This document shows, one piece after another, positions 28,567 to 41,986 of a stretch of DNA of 64,000 bases (the first letter of the stretch is position 1; every line of letters starts with the position of its first letter). The position numbers and the translations under genes are program-made. The stretch is from Actinomycetes bacterium (lineage in GTDB: Bacteria; Actinomycetota; Actinomycetes; Actinomycetales; Microbacteriaceae). The notes under the pieces are model-generated. The model ran no database searches. It was not told the origin of the DNA and was given only the letters and a program-made list of their open reading frames with translations. The stretch lies in NCBI GenBank assembly GCA_029779645.1, contig JAKPAC010000012.1, positions 62,001 through 126,000 on the forward strand, in the 5' to 3' direction.

Positions 28567-29598
28567 CAGCTGCTGCCCGGAGAGGACTCCGGGAAGGCCC
28601 CGTCCGTTGCGGGTGACGAAGAACATCGCGCAGGCGATCAGCAGCAGCGCGCCGGAGAGGAACTCGAACGGCTGCGGCAGCAGTCCCAGCGCCGACAGTC
28701 CGGCGACGCCTCCCGCCCAGCGCAGCATCCGCGCGATGAACTCCGGCAGCCGCGAGCCTGTGTAGCGCAGCTCGACCGCGAAGTCGCCGATGGACTGCCC
28801 GCTGAGCAGGATGTGCGCCAGCCAGAGCACGGCGGCAGCTGCGGTGCCGACCAGGCTCGCGACCTCGCCGGCGACCATCAGCGGGCGATCATCCAGCACG
28901 TAGCCGATGAACAGCTGCGTCGCGATCGACGCGGCGAACGCGGCGAGCCAGAAGCCGATGCCGTCGCACAGCATCGCCAGTGCGCGGCGGGCGCGGGTCA
29001 CCGGGCGCGGTTCGCCGGCATCCGCAGCCGGCGCGAACCCTCGATGGCTGCGCGGCACCAGGAGGGCGAGGAAGCTGCCCAGCACCGCGCCGGTGGTGTT
29101 GCTCAGCAGGTCGCCGACATCGAAGAACCGGTAGGCACACGCGTACACGCCCCACACGCCGGTCAGCTGGGTGAGCTCGATGAGCAGCGACAGCCCGAAC
29201 CCGACGACCAGCGCGGTCACGACGCTGCGTCCGCCGAGCACCCGCAGGAAGAAGCCGAGCGGCACGAACAGCAGCACGTTGAACGCGAGCTGCAGGAGCG
29301 CCGGATGCGTCAGCGGATTGCCCGGAGCGGCGAGCGCCTGCTGCACGTCGCGCACCATGGCCATCGGGTCGATGATCGCACCGACGCATCGGATGGTCTC
29401 GGGGTCGGGCAGCGGGAGCAGGGTGTAGGCTCAGATCGCCCAGAAGTACACCAGCGCGGCGAACCACAGCAGCAGTCGGGCCAGGCTCAGTCGTCCGCGA
29501 CGGCGATAGCTGACGGCGACGAACGGCACGAAGAGGCCGATTCCGACGATGACGCCGACGCTCACGGCGATCACCGCGAGCAAGCCCTGCTGCTGCAT
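28525..29598 (-). pseudogene. VanZ-RDD membrane protein with in-frame TGA at 29431-29433 (intact ORF from 29364)
   Basis: Hand translation: MQQQGLLAVIAVSVGVIVGIGLFVPFVAVSYRRRGRLSLARLLLWFAALVYFWAI*AYTLLPLPDPETIRCVGAIIDPMAMVRDVQQAL... LLQLAFNVLLFVPLGFFLRVL (VanZ), then RDD-like domain. Confidence 0.65.
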
Positions 29599-29697
29599 GA
29601 TCACGAGTGTAGAACGCCGCAGAGATCGCGCCGGCTGGGCCGTGGCCCTTGCCAGGTCGCCGCTCGCGGCCGCGTGCCGGTGGCCTTGGGCGCCGTG

Positions 29698-30348
29698 CTA
29701 GCGGGTGCGCTCCTCCGGCCCCGGTGCTGTGAGGAACTCCGGTCGCACCTCGGCGATGCCGTCGAGCTCCGTCCGGAGCCGCGCGACGAGGGCGAGGCCG
29801 TCGGATTCCCACCGCGCGGGCACCGGGTCGTCCACGGCGCGCGAGAGCCATGTCTCATTCCACCGATACAGGGCGTCACTCAACTCCACGCTCAGCCCGA
29901 GCTCCGGCCCCGTCCGCCGATACTCGTCGGTGAAGCTCTCCCAGAGCGGCCAGCCGCTGACCCATTCGGGAAAGACGCGAATGACTCGCAGGCCGTTCGG
30001 GAGGGTGGGCGTCACGTGTCGCTCGCGCGTGGCCAGGAGGTACCGGTCCTGCATCTGTCGTCGACGCTGCCACTCCCGCGGCGAGCCGGGTGGGTCGTTG
30101 TAGTCCATCCCCGACAGCCAGATCAGGCCTGGCAGCGCGCGCGCATCCGTCTCGACCAGGGCGAGCGCCCAGAGCTTCGTATTGCCATCCGACATGGCTG
30201 CGGCTGCTTCCAGTGCCTCCTCCACCGTTGCATCGACGATGTCGAAGGCGGTCACAGCGTGGCCCGGCCCGTCGAAGACGTACACGCGAAAGCGGGCGTC
30301 GTCCCGCTCCCAGGTCGAATCCCGCTCGTCGACGGCGAAGATGCGCAT
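29698..30348 (-). CDS. Hypothetical protein (216 aa)
   Basis: [65 protein letters not shown]; no family recognised. Confidence 0.65.
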   Translation of the reverse strand: MRIFAVDERDSTWERDDARFRVYVFDGPGHAVTAFDIVDATVEEALEAAAAMSDGNTKLWALALVETDARALPGLIWLSGMDYNDPPGSPREWQRRRQMQDRYLLATRERHVTPTLPNGLRVIRVFPEWVSGWPLWESFTDEYRRTGPELGLSVELSDALYRWNETWLSRAVDDPVPARWESDGLALVARLRTELDGIAEVRPEFLTAPGPEERTR

Positions 30349-30459
30349 GTCGACAGCGTATGTGGGCGGTCGCACCGGGCGCGGCGTGCGGCAGCGCTCG
30401 GCGCTCGTGCCCTCGGCGAACGCCGAGCTGGTGTCGGGGGCCGCACGTAGACTTGTCGG

Positions 30460-33354
30460 GTGCCTATCGTTCCTGTCGCCACGCCCGCAAAGCTCAGTGT
30501 CCGTGGTGCCCGCGTGCACAACCTGCAGAACGTCGACCTCGAGATCCCGAGAGATGCGCTCGTCGTCTTCACCGGCCTCTCGGGCTCCGGCAAGTCGAGT
30601 CTCGCGTTCGACACGATCTTCGCGGAGGGGCAGCGCCGGTACGTCGAGTCGCTGAGCGCATACGCGCGCCAGTTCCTCGGCCAGGTCGACCGTCCGGACG
30701 TCGATTTCATCGAGGGGCTCAGTCCTGCGGTGTCGATCGACCAGAAGTCGACGAACCGCAACCCGCGCTCGACGGTGGGCACGATCACCGAGATCTACGA
30801 CTACATGCGACTGCTGTGGGCGCGCATCGGCGTGCCGCACTGCCCGGTCTGCGACGCCGTGATCCAGCGGCAGACCGTCCAGCAGATCGCGGATCAGCTG
30901 ATGGAGCTGCCCGAGCGCACCCGCTTCCAGGTGGTCGCCCCGGTGGTGACGCAGAAGAAGGGCGAGTTCGTCGACCTGTTCCGCGAGCTGGGCGCCAAGG
31001 GCTTCTCGCGCGCGATCGTCGACGGCGAGCTCGTGCAGCTGGCAGAGCCGCCCGTGCTCAAGAAGAGCTACAAGCACGACATCGCGGTGGTCGTCGACCG
31101 GCTCGTCGCGAACCCGGAGTCGCTCAGCCGCATCACCGACTCGGTCGAGACCGCGCTGGGGCTCACCAGCGGCATCGTGCAGGTCAACCTCGTAGACCAG
31201 GACGGCGACGACGCGTGGCTGACGTTCAGCGAGAAGCTCGCCTGCCCCAACGGCCACCCGCTGCAGCTGACCGAGATCGAGCCGCGCACGTTCTCGTTCA
31301 ACGCGCCCTTCGGCGCGTGCCCCACCTGCTCCGGCCTCGGCACCCGCATGTCGGTCGATGTCGAGCTGCTGCTCGGCGACGAGGCGCTCTCGATCAGCGA
31401 GGGCGTGATCGTGCCGTGGACCTCGCAGGGCAAGGCCCTGTACCAGTACTACGAGCGCCTGCTCGAGGGCCTGGCGAGCGACCTCGACTTCTCGCTCGAC
31501 ACGCCCTGGATGCAGCTGCCCGAGCAGGTGCGCCAGGCCGTGCTGCGCGGCGAGGGCTACAAGGTCACCGTGAAGTTCAAGAATCGCTTCGGCCGCGAGA
31601 TGCGCTACGCCTCGGGCTTCGAGGGCGTGATCCCGTACATCGAGCGGCAGTACCAGCAGGCCGAGACCGACGCGCAGCGCCAGCGCTGGTCGGAGTACCT
31701 CCGCGAGGTGCCATGCGCGGACTGCGACGGTGCCCGGCTCAAGCCGGAGGTGCTCGCGGTGAAGGTGCAGGAGCACAGCATCGCCGACGTCGCGAACCTG
31801 AGCCTGGGCGATGCACGCGACTTCATGCATCGGCTGCACCTCACGCCACGCGAGGCGAAGATCGCCGCGCAGGTGCTCCGCGAGATCCGGCTGCGCCTCG
31901 ACTTCCTCATCCAGGTCGGGCTGCGCTACCTCAACCTCAGCCGGGCTGCCGGCTCGCTCTCGGGCGGGGAGGCGCAGCGCATCCGACTCGCGACGCAGAT
32001 CGGCTCGGGACTCACCGGCGTGCTCTACGTGCTCGATGAGCCCTCGATCGGCCTCCATCAGCGCGACAACCGCCGCCTCATCGAGACGCTGGTCGCCCTG
32101 CGCGATCTCGGCAACACGCTCATCGTCGTCGAGCACGACGAGGAGACCATCCATGCGGCCGACTGGATCGTCGACATCGGCCCCGGCGCCGGTGTGGGCG
32201 GCGGCCGCGTGATCCACTCCGGCCCCTACGACGCGCTCCTCGTCGAGCCCGAATCGCTCACCGGCGACTACCTGTCGGGTCGGCGTTCGATCCCGACCCC
32301 CGCCAAGCGCCGCAAGATCGACCGCAAGCGGATGCTGCAGGTCGTCGGGGCCCGCGAGAACAACCTGCAGAACGTCACGGTGGACTTTCCGCTCGGCGTG
32401 CTCACCGCGGTGACCGGCGTGAGCGGCTCCGGCAAGTCCTCGCTCGTGAACGACATCCTCTACGAGGTGCTCGCGTCCAAGCTCAACGGCGCGCGCCGGG
32501 TTCCCGGCAAGCACACCCGCGTCACGGGTCTCGACAACCTCGACAAGGTGATCCACGTCGACCAGAACCCGATCGGGCGCACGCCGCGCTCCAATCCGGC
32601 GACCTACACGGGCGTGTTCGACCGCATCCGCACACTGTTCAGCGAGACCACCGAGGCGAAGGTCCGCGGGTACCTGCCCGGCCGCTTCAGCTTCAACGTC
32701 AAGGGCGGGCGCTGCGAGGCGTGTTCGGGTGACGGCACGATCAAGATCGAGATGAACTTCCTGCCCGACGTCTATGTCGACTGTGAGGTATGCGACGGCA
32801 AGCGGTACAACCGCGACACGCTCTCGGTGCACTACAAGGGCAAGAACATCGCCGAGGTGCTCGAGATGCCGATCGCCGAGGCGGCCGACTTCTTCGAGCC
32901 GATCCAGGCGATCCACCGCTACATGAAGACGCTCGTGGAGGTGGGGCTCGGCTACGTCCGGCTCGGCCAGTCGGCGACCACGCTCTCGGGTGGTGAGGCG
33001 CAGCGGGTGAAGCTCGCGACCGAGCTGCAGAAGCGAAGCAACGGGCGCAGCGTCTATGTGCTCGACGAGCCGACGACGGGCCTGCACTTCGAGGACGTGC
33101 AGAAGCTGCTGCTCGTGCTCGGGTCGCTCGTCGACAAGGGCAACACCGTGATCGTCATCGAGCACAACCTCGACGTGATCAAGTCGGCTGACTGGGTGAT
33201 CGATATGGGCCCCGAGGGGGGTTCCGGCGGCGGCCAGGTGATCGCGAAGGGCACTCCCGAGCAGGTCGCGCAGACTCCGGGCAGCCACACCGGCGCGTTT
33301 CTCGCCGAGGTCCTCGGCCTCGAGGCGCCCGGTGAGGAGCTGCGGGCCGGCTAG
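30460..33354 (+). CDS. uvrA: Excinuclease ABC subunit A
   Basis: [64 protein letters not shown]. Confidence 0.98.
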   Translation: MPIVPVATPAKLSVRGARVHNLQNVDLEIPRDALVVFTGLSGSGKSSLAFDTIFAEGQRRYVESLSAYARQFLGQVDRPDVDFIEGLSPAVSIDQKSTNRNPRSTVGTITEIYDYMRLLWARIGVPHCPVCDAVIQRQTVQQIADQLMELPERTRFQVVAPVVTQKKGEFVDLFRELGAKGFSRAIVDGELVQLAEPPVLKKSYKHDIAVVVDRLVANPESLSRITDSVETALGLTSGIVQVNLVDQDGDDAWLTFSEKLACPNGHPLQLTEIEPRTFSFNAPFGACPTCSGLGTRMSVDVELLLGDEALSISEGVIVPWTSQGKALYQYYERLLEGLASDLDFSLDTPWMQLPEQVRQAVLRGEGYKVTVKFKNRFGREMRYASGFEGVIPYIERQYQQAETDAQRQRWSEYLREVPCADCDGARLKPEVLAVKVQEHSIADVANLSLGDARDFMHRLHLTPREAKIAAQVLREIRLRLDFLIQVGLRYLNLSRAAGSLSGGEAQRIRLATQIGSGLTGVLYVLDEPSIGLHQRDNRRLIETLVALRDLGNTLIVVEHDEETIHAADWIVDIGPGAGVGGGRVIHSGPYDALLVEPESLTGDYLSGRRSIPTPAKRRKIDRKRMLQVVGARENNLQNVTVDFPLGVLTAVTGVSGSGKSSLVNDILYEVLASKLNGARRVPGKHTRVTGLDNLDKVIHVDQNPIGRTPRSNPATYTGVFDRIRTLFSETTEAKVRGYLPGRFSFNVKGGRCEACSGDGTIKIEMNFLPDVYVDCEVCDGKRYNRDTLSVHYKGKNIAEVLEMPIAEAADFFEPIQAIHRYMKTLVEVGLGYVRLGQSATTLSGGEAQRVKLATELQKRSNGRSVYVLDEPTTGLHFEDVQKLLLVLGSLVDKGNTVIVIEHNLDVIKSADWVIDMGPEGGSGGGQVIAKGTPEQVAQTPGSHTGAFLAEVLGLEAPGEELRAG

Positions 33355-33359
33355 CCGTC

Positions 33360-35261
33360 ATGCAGCGAGTGCCGTATCGCCCCAAGGCCGGCGAGATTCC
33401 AACCAACCCCGGGGTGTACCGCTTCCGCGACGCCGAGGGGCGCGTGCTCTATGTCGGCAAGGCGAAGAGCCTTCGACAGCGCCTGAGCAACTACTTCGCG
33501 CCCCTGCCGTCGCTGCACGAGCGCACCCGGCACATGGTGCTGGCCGCGGCATCGGTCGAGTGGACGGTGGTCGCGAGCGACGTCGAGGCGCTGCAGCTGG
33601 AGTACATGTGGATCAAGGAGTTCGATCCACCCTTCAACGTGCGCCTGCGCGACGACAAGTCATACCCGTTCATGGCGATCACGCTCGCCGACGAGGCGCC
33701 CCGCGTGACGGTCACGCGCAACCGCAGAATCAAGGGCGCGCGATACTTCGGTCCGTATCCCAAGGTGTGGGCGGTGCACGAGACGATCGACCTGCTGATC
33801 AAGGTCTTTCCGATCCGCACCTGCAGCGACGCGAGCTACAAGAAGGCGATGCAGACGGGACGGCCCTGCTTTCCGGGCCAGATCGGGCGCTGCGGCGGCC
33901 CCTGCTCGGGCCGCGTCACGATCGAGGAGCACCGTCGGATCGTCGACGACTTCGTGGCCTTCATGGCCGGGGGTGACCGGCGATTCACGACGCAGCTGAC
34001 GGCGCAGATGCGCGAGGCGTCGGCCGCGATGGACTACGAGGCGGCAGCAAAGTACCGCGACAAGCTCACCGCCATCGACTCGGTGCTCTCGCGCAGTGCG
34101 CTCGTGCTCGGCGAGGACGTCGACGCCGATCTGTTCGGCATCGCCCAGGATGAGCTCGCTGCCACCGTGCAGCAGTTCGTCGTGCGAGGCGGGAGGGTGC
34201 GCGGCGTGCGCGCATGGACGCTCGAGAAGGAGCTCGACATCTCGGAGCCCGAGCTTGTCGACCAGGTGCTGCAGCGCAGCTACGGCGACGCGCTTCCGGG
34301 CGAGATTCCGCGGCGGGTCTACGTCGAGACGCTGCCGGAGGACGCGCCCGAGCTCGAGCAGTGGCTTCGCGACCGCCGCGGCGGGCGGGCCGTGAGCGTT
34401 CAGGTCGCGCAGCGCGGGCGCAAGGCCGACCTCATGAAGACGGCGGTGCTGAACGCGCAGCAGGCGCTGATGCTCTACAAGACCCGACGCTCCAGCGACT
34501 ACGTGTCGCGCTCGCAGTCGCTGACCGAGCTGCAGGAGGCGCTGGGGCTCGGCGAGCCGCCGCTTCGGATCGAGTGCTTCGACGTCTCGCATCTCGCCGG
34601 TACGAATGTGGTGGCCTCGATGGTGGTGTTCGAGGACGGGCTGCCGCGCAAGAACCAGTACCGGCACTTCACGATCGCGGAGACCACCGACGACACCGAC
34701 TCGATCTACCAGGTGATCTCGCGCCGCGTCGCGCACCTGGATCGCGCGGACCCCGCGCGGGACGACGATGCCGACACGACCGACGAGGGGGAGGAACTCG
34801 CTGGCACCCGCCCGGCCCGATTCGCATACCGGCCGCAGTTGCTGGTCGTCGACGGCGGGCAGCCGCAGGTCGAGGCGGCGGCGCGCGCCCTCGCAGATGC
34901 GGGACACCCGGAGATCGCGCTGTGCGGCATCGCGAAGCGGCTCGAGGAGGTGTGGCTGCCCGGGGAGGAGTACCCCGTCATCCTGCCGCGCACGAGCGAG
35001 GCGCTGTACCTGCTGCAGCGGCTGCGTGACGAGGCGCACCGCTTTGCGATCAGCCACCAGCGCCGCAGGCGCAAGCGCGACATCGCGAGCGTGCTGAGCG
35101 AGGTTCCAGGCCTCGGCCCGGCGCGCATCCAGGCGCTGCTTCGACACTTCGGCTCGGTGGCGAAGCTTCGCGGCGCCACCGCCGAGCAGATGCGCGAGGT
35201 CTCGGGGGTGGGACCAGCGCTGGCGAGCGCCATCCACGCCTTTCTCGCGGCGAATCCGTGA
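33360..35261 (+). CDS. uvrC: Excinuclease ABC subunit C
   Basis: [31 protein letters not shown]-terminal HhH domain. Confidence 0.98.
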   Translation: MQRVPYRPKAGEIPTNPGVYRFRDAEGRVLYVGKAKSLRQRLSNYFAPLPSLHERTRHMVLAAASVEWTVVASDVEALQLEYMWIKEFDPPFNVRLRDDKSYPFMAITLADEAPRVTVTRNRRIKGARYFGPYPKVWAVHETIDLLIKVFPIRTCSDASYKKAMQTGRPCFPGQIGRCGGPCSGRVTIEEHRRIVDDFVAFMAGGDRRFTTQLTAQMREASAAMDYEAAAKYRDKLTAIDSVLSRSALVLGEDVDADLFGIAQDELAATVQQFVVRGGRVRGVRAWTLEKELDISEPELVDQVLQRSYGDALPGEIPRRVYVETLPEDAPELEQWLRDRRGGRAVSVQVAQRGRKADLMKTAVLNAQQALMLYKTRRSSDYVSRSQSLTELQEALGLGEPPLRIECFDVSHLAGTNVVASMVVFEDGLPRKNQYRHFTIAETTDDTDSIYQVISRRVAHLDRADPARDDDADTTDEGEELAGTRPARFAYRPQLLVVDGGQPQVEAAARALADAGHPEIALCGIAKRLEEVWLPGEEYPVILPRTSEALYLLQRLRDEAHRFAISHQRRRRKRDIASVLSEVPGLGPARIQALLRHFGSVAKLRGATAEQMREVSGVGPALASAIHAFLAANP

Positions 35262-35366
35262 TCCGGTCGGGCCCCGGGCGCCTGGCGTGCGCGGCCGCAT
35301 GCGGCACGCGCGCACGGCCCCGCGTTCACTAGGCTGGGGTATCGACAACTCGATCGGAGGCCGACG

Positions 35367-36308
35367 ATGACCGACGCCGCGGGCGCTCAGCAGCAGGGCG
35401 CTGACCCGACGGGCACCGACGCGCTCCCGGTCGCGCCCGATTCGATCTCCGGCGGCGAGCTGCTGATCATCACGGGCATGTCCGGGGCAGGACGCTCCAC
35501 GGTCGCGAACGCCCTCGAAGACCTCGACTGGTACGTCGTCGACAACCTGCCACCGCAGATGCTGCGCCCGCTGATCGACCTGGCCGGCCGCGTCGGCGAC
35601 GCGCTGCCGAAGATGGCGGCGGTGGTCGATGTGCGCGGCCGTGACCTGTTCACCGAGCTTCCGGAGGTCGCCCAGACGCTTCGCGAGCGGCGCGACGTGC
35701 GCATGGTCTTCATGGATGCCTCGGACGACATCCTCGTGCGGCGCTTCGAGTCGGTGCGGCGCCCCCATCCGCTGCAGGGCGACGGCACGATCCTCGACGG
35801 CATCCTGCTCGAGCGTCAGCGACTCGCCGCCGTGCGAGAGGCGTCCGACATGCTGATCGACACGTCGTCGCTGAACATCCACCAGCTGGCGACGCACGTC
35901 AACGATCGCTTCGCCGAGGAGGGGTCGGCCAAGCACGACCTGCTGGTCATGAGCTTCGGATTCAAGTACGGGCTGCCGCCCGACGCAGACATGGTGGCCG
36001 ACATGCGGTTTCTGCCGAACCCGTTCTGGACAGAATCGCTGCGTGCGCTCACCGGTGAGGATGCCGAGGTGCGCGACTTCGTGCTTGCCCAGGAGGGGGC
36101 GCTCGAGTTCATCGACGGCTATGCGCACGCGATCGCGCCTGTGCTCGCGGGCTATCAGCGCGAGAACAAGCGACACTCGATGATCGCCGTCGGATGCACC
36201 GGCGGCAAGCATCGCTCCGTGGCCACCGCGATCGAGCTCGCCGCCCGCCTGCGCGAGCTGCCCGGCGTCGCGGTCCGCGTGAAGCATCGCGACCTCGGTC
36301 GCGAGTAA
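35367..36308 (+). CDS. rapZ: RNase adapter RapZ family, nucleotide-binding protein
   Basis: [50 protein letters not shown]. Confidence 0.95.
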   Translation: MTDAAGAQQQGADPTGTDALPVAPDSISGGELLIITGMSGAGRSTVANALEDLDWYVVDNLPPQMLRPLIDLAGRVGDALPKMAAVVDVRGRDLFTELPEVAQTLRERRDVRMVFMDASDDILVRRFESVRRPHPLQGDGTILDGILLERQRLAAVREASDMLIDTSSLNIHQLATHVNDRFAEEGSAKHDLLVMSFGFKYGLPPDADMVADMRFLPNPFWTESLRALTGEDAEVRDFVLAQEGALEFIDGYAHAIAPVLAGYQRENKRHSMIAVGCTGGKHRSVATAIELAARLRELPGVAVRVKHRDLGRE

Positions 36309-36345
36309 GCTAGGACGTTCCGTTCCGACACAATCGAGGAGTTCC

Positions 36346-37323
36346 GTGGCACTTACCGCCGACGTCAAAACCGAGCTGATGGCGATCCGTGATCCCAGGC
36401 CAACCGTGCGGAACGCCGAGCTGACCTCGCTGCTGCGCTTCTCTGGTGGGCTGCACATCATCTCGGGCCGCATCGCCATCGAGGCGGAGCTCGAGTCCGA
36501 GGGGATGGCACGCCGGGTGGCCCGCGACATCATGGAGCTGTACGGGGTGCGCCCGGAGATGGCGCTCGTGCAGGCTTCGGCCCAGCGCCAGGGGACCACG
36601 TTCGTCGTTCGGGTGATCGACGGAGGCGAGACCCTGGCCCGTCAGACCGGCCTGCTCGATGCTCGCCGCCGCCCCGTGCGCGGTCTGCCGAACAAGCTCA
36701 CCACGGGTGCCCGGCCTGAGCTCGGGGCGATCTGGCGCGGTGCGTTCCTCGCCAACGGCAGCCTCACCGATCCCGGCCGCTCGGCCGCGCTCGAGGTGGT
36801 GTGCCCGGGCGGCGAGGCCGCCATGGCGCTGGTCGGGGCGGCGCACCGCATCGATGTGCCGAGCAAGGCGCGAGAGGTGCGCGGGGTGCACCGCGTCGTC
36901 ATCCGCGAGGGCGAGGCGATCCGCGCGATGCTGCATGCCATGGGCGCCGCGAAGACGGTGGAGGAGTGGGAGCAGCTTCGCCAGCGGCGCGAAGTCCGCG
37001 CGGGCGTGAATCGGCTCGTGAACTTCGACGACGCGAACCTCCGGCGCTCGGCGCAGGCCGCGGTCGCGGCGTGCGCTCGTGTGCAGCGCGCGCTCGAGAT
37101 TCTGGGCGATGAGGTCCCGGCGCACCTGCGCACCGCCGGTGAGCTGCGCCTCGCCCACCGTGAGGCGAGCCTCGATGAGCTCGGGCATCACGCTGACCCG
37201 CCCCTGACGAAGGATGCCGTCGCAGGCCGCATCCGCCGTCTGCTGGCCATGGCCGACAAGCACGCCGAGGCGAACGGGATTCCGGGCACCGACGCGAATC
37301 TTCCGGGCGACGTCGACGCGTAG
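36346..37323 (+). CDS. whiA: DNA-binding protein WhiA
   Basis: [50 protein letters not shown]. Confidence 0.96.
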   Translation: MALTADVKTELMAIRDPRPTVRNAELTSLLRFSGGLHIISGRIAIEAELESEGMARRVARDIMELYGVRPEMALVQASAQRQGTTFVVRVIDGGETLARQTGLLDARRRPVRGLPNKLTTGARPELGAIWRGAFLANGSLTDPGRSAALEVVCPGGEAAMALVGAAHRIDVPSKAREVRGVHRVVIREGEAIRAMLHAMGAAKTVEEWEQLRQRREVRAGVNRLVNFDDANLRRSAQAAVAACARVQRALEILGDEVPAHLRTAGELRLAHREASLDELGHHADPPLTKDAVAGRIRRLLAMADKHAEANGIPGTDANLPGDVDA

Positions 37324-37423
37324 CCGCGGGGCGGCCCCGCCCCCTGCTGTGCGCCGCTCAGTAGGATGAAGGGGTCAACCCCGCCGCGCGGGTCGCGTGG
37401 CGCTCGAAGGAAGAAGCATACAA

Positions 37424-39185
<1,762 letters not shown>

Positions 39186-39210
39186 GCCATGCGCCGCAGG
39201 GCAAAAATCT

Positions 39211-40425
39211 ATGTCACTTCGCACCCTTGAAACGCTCGGATCGCTCGCAGGAAAGCGAGTCATCGTCCGATGCGACCTGAATGTCCCGCTGCAGGACGGC
39301 GTCATCACCGATGACGGCCGGGTCCGCGCCTCGCTCCCGACGCTGAATGCCCTGATCAACCAGGGAGCCAGGGTCGTCGTCGTGTCGCACCTCGGCCGCC
39401 CGGATGGCCGTCCCGACGCGAAGTACAGCCTGGCGCCGGTCGCGCAGCGGCTCAGCGAGCTGCTCGGCAAGCCAGTGGCATTCGCCCGTGACACCGTGGG
39501 GGAGTCGGCTGTCGAGGCCGTCGAGGCGCTCGGCGACGGCGACGTCGCTGTGCTCGAGAACCTCCGCTTCAACGCGGGGGAGACGAGCAAGAACGACGAC
39601 GTGCGCGGCGCCTTCGCCGCGGAGCTGGCGAAGCTTGGCGACGCGATGGTGTCGGACGGCTTCGGCGTCGTGCACCGCAAGCAGGCGAGCGTGTACGACC
39701 TCGCCGAGCTCCTGCCCTCGGCGGCCGGTCTGCTGATCGCCGCCGAGCTTCGCGTGCTGGATCGCCTCACCGAGAACCCGCAGCGCCCCTACACCGTGGT
39801 GCTCGGCGGCTCAAAGGTCAGTGACAAGCTCGGCGTGATCGAGCACCTGCTGCCGCGCGTCGACACGCTGCTGATCGGCGGCGGCATGCTCTTCACCTTC
39901 CTCGCCGCACAGGGCCACAAGGTGGCCGCCAGCCTGCTCGAGCCCGAGCAGATTCCGCGGGTGCAGGACTACCTCCGCACCGCCGCCGAGCTGGGGGTGC
40001 AGATCGGCATCCCCAGCGATGTGGTCGTGGCCTCGAAGTTCGGCGCCGACGCCGAACATGTCGTGAGCGCGGCAGATGCCATCGAAGACACGCCCTTCGG
40101 AGCCTCTGGCATCGGCCTCGACATCGGACCGGTGACCGCGGCGGCGTTCGCCGAAGCGATCCGCGCCAGCAGCACCGTGTTCTGGAACGGCCCGATGGGC
40201 GTGTTCGAGCTGGTGCCATTCGCAGCCGGCACCCGCGCAGTCGCTCAGGCGCTGACCGAGGTCGACGGGCTGAGCGTCGTCGGCGGTGGCGACTCGGCCG
40301 CGGCGGTGCGCCAGCTCGGCTTCTCGGACGAGCAGTTCGGGCACATCTCGACGGGCGGCGGCGCGAGCCTCGAGTTCTTGGAAGGCAAGAAGCTGCCCGG
40401 GCTGGAGGTGCTCGGATGGTCGTGA
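39211..40425 (+). CDS. pgk: Phosphoglycerate kinase
   Basis: GKRVIVRCDLNVPLQDGVITDDGRVRASLPTL; VVLGGSKVSDKLGVI. Confidence 0.97.
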   Translation: MSLRTLETLGSLAGKRVIVRCDLNVPLQDGVITDDGRVRASLPTLNALINQGARVVVVSHLGRPDGRPDAKYSLAPVAQRLSELLGKPVAFARDTVGESAVEAVEALGDGDVAVLENLRFNAGETSKNDDVRGAFAAELAKLGDAMVSDGFGVVHRKQASVYDLAELLPSAAGLLIAAELRVLDRLTENPQRPYTVVLGGSKVSDKLGVIEHLLPRVDTLLIGGGMLFTFLAAQGHKVAASLLEPEQIPRVQDYLRTAAELGVQIGIPSDVVVASKFGADAEHVVSAADAIEDTPFGASGIGLDIGPVTAAAFAEAIRASSTVFWNGPMGVFELVPFAAGTRAVAQALTEVDGLSVVGGGDSAAAVRQLGFSDEQFGHISTGGGASLEFLEGKKLPGLEVLGWS

Positions 40426-41204
40426 CGCGCACCCCGCTCATCGCGGGCAACTGGAAGATGAACCTCGACCACCTGCAGGCGATCGCGTTCGTGCAGAAGC
40501 TGGATTGGGCGCTCAAGGACGCGAGGCACGACTTCGCATCCGTCGAGGTGGCCGTGTTCCCGCCGTTCACCGACATCCGCTCGGTGCAGACGCTGGTCAG
40601 CGCAGACAAGATCGAGTTCGCCTACGGCGCGCAGGATGTCTCGGCGCACGATGCGGGCGCATACACCGGCGAGATCTCCGGCGCGTTTCTCGCGGCGCTC
40701 GGATGCGGCTACGTGCTCGTCGGGCACTCGGAGCGCCGCCAGTATCACGGCGAGACCGATGAGCTCGTGGCGGCGAAGGTCAAGGCCGCGATCAAGCACG
40801 GGATCGTTCCGGTGATCTGCGTCGGCGAGACGGCCGAGGATCTCGAGGCCCATGGGGCGAGCGCCGTCCCGGTCGCGCAGCTCGAGGCCGCCCTCGCGGG
40901 GCTCCCGAAGGGCGCCGACGTCGTCGTCGCCTACGAGCCCGTGTGGGCGATCGGCTCGGGGCAGGCGGCGACGCCCGAGCAGGCCGAGCAGGTCGCGGCG
41001 CCGTTGCGCGCCGTGGTCGGCCGCGTGCTCGGCGACGCGGCAGCCGCGAAGACGCGAATTCTGTACGGCGGCTCGGTCGGGGCATCCAACATCGCGGGCT
41101 TCATGCGCGAGCCGAACATCGACGGTGCGCTGGTCGGGGGTGCGAGCCTGAAGATCAACGACTTCTCGGCGATCATCCGCTACCAGAAGCACGTCGGCGT
41201 CTAG
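40416..41204 (+). CDS. tpiA: Triose-phosphate isomerase
   Basis: PLIAGNWKMNLDHLQAIAFVQKLDW; VVAYEPVWAIGSGQAATPEQA. Confidence 0.97.
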   Translation: MVVTRTPLIAGNWKMNLDHLQAIAFVQKLDWALKDARHDFASVEVAVFPPFTDIRSVQTLVSADKIEFAYGAQDVSAHDAGAYTGEISGAFLAALGCGYVLVGHSERRQYHGETDELVAAKVKAAIKHGIVPVICVGETAEDLEAHGASAVPVAQLEAALAGLPKGADVVVAYEPVWAIGSGQAATPEQAEQVAAPLRAVVGRVLGDAAAAKTRILYGGSVGASNIAGFMREPNIDGALVGGASLKINDFSAIIRYQKHVGV

Positions 41205-41331
41205 CGTTCCCCGGGGCGTGCCGAGCGGGAGGACGCCAGTTCGCACCACGCTTGTATACTGAATCCATCGCGTGTCCCGTCGGGCCACGTCGAAACCACG
41301 CCCGCAAGGGCACCGTGAAAGGCACCCGTTC

Positions 41332-41580
41332 GTGCAGATTCTTGAGTTCGTCCTCCAGGTGCTGCTTGGGATCACCAGCCTCCTGCTGACCCTGCTCATC
41401 CTGTTGCACAAGGGCCGCGGCGGCGGCCTGTCCGACATGTTCGGCGGCGGCATGTCGTCGACCATGGGATCGTCGGGGGTCGCCGAGCGCAACCTCAATC
41501 GCTTCACCGTGGTGCTCGCGCTCGCATGGTTCGTCTCGATCGTGGCATTGGGCCTGATCACCAAGTTCCAGGGGATGTGA
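41332..41580 (+). CDS. secG: Preprotein translocase subunit SecG
   Basis: VQILEFVLQVLLGITSLLLTLLILLHKGRGGGLSDMFGGGMSSTMGSSGVAERNLNRFTV. Confidence 0.9.
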   Translation: MQILEFVLQVLLGITSLLLTLLILLHKGRGGGLSDMFGGGMSSTMGSSGVAERNLNRFTVVLALAWFVSIVALGLITKFQGM

Positions 41581-41582
41581 CG

Positions 41583-41945
41583 TTGGCTACTGGCGGCAAT
41601 GCAATTCGTGGCACGCGCGTGGGCGCTGGCCCCATGGGCGAGCAGGATCACGGCTACCATGCCGATCGCGTCGCGATCTCGTACTGGGATGCGCTCGGCA
41701 ACGAGACGGTCCGCTACTTCGCTGCGAACGTTCCCGAGGAGGAGATCCCCGAGACGATCGACTGCCCCCACTCCGGGCTGCCGGCCGGGCGTGACAAAGA
41801 CAACCCGCCGCAGGTCGCGAAGCCTGAGCCGTACAAGACGCACCTCGCATACGTGAAGGAGCGCCGCACCGACGAAGAGGCGGCGACCCTGCTCGACGAC
41901 GCGCTCGTGCAGCTGCGCGAGCGCCGCGGCACCACCGTCAAGTAG
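41583..41945 (+). CDS. rbpA: RNA polymerase-binding protein RbpA
   Basis: GGNAIRGTRVGAGPMGEQDHGYHADRVAISYWDALGNETVRYFAANVPEEEIPETIDCPHSGLPAGRD; probable TTG start. Confidence 0.92.
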   Translation: MATGGNAIRGTRVGAGPMGEQDHGYHADRVAISYWDALGNETVRYFAANVPEEEIPETIDCPHSGLPAGRDKDNPPQVAKPEPYKTHLAYVKERRTDEEAATLLDDALVQLRERRGTTVK

Positions 41946-41969
41946 CTTCGGCTTCGGCTTCGGCTTCGG
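41946..41969. repeat. Hexanucleotide tandem repeat (CTTCGG)x4
   Basis: cttcggcttcggcttcggcttcgg immediately after the rbpA stop. Confidence 0.95.
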
Positions 41970-41986
41970 CTAGCGACGCCGCGACG

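Noticed and set aside
30349-30459. cgaacgccgagctgg as a LexA half-site upstream of uvrA
   Set aside because: The second half-site does not match GTTCG.
29698-33288. 1196-aa minus-strand ORF
   Set aside because: Only the 29698-30348 part is likely real. The rest is antisense to clearly recognisable uvrA; long antisense ORFs are a common artefact of high GC3 content.
33660-36599. 979-aa minus-strand ORF
   Set aside because: Antisense to uvrC, rapZ and whiA, low-complexity Arg/Ala/His-rich translation, no motifs.
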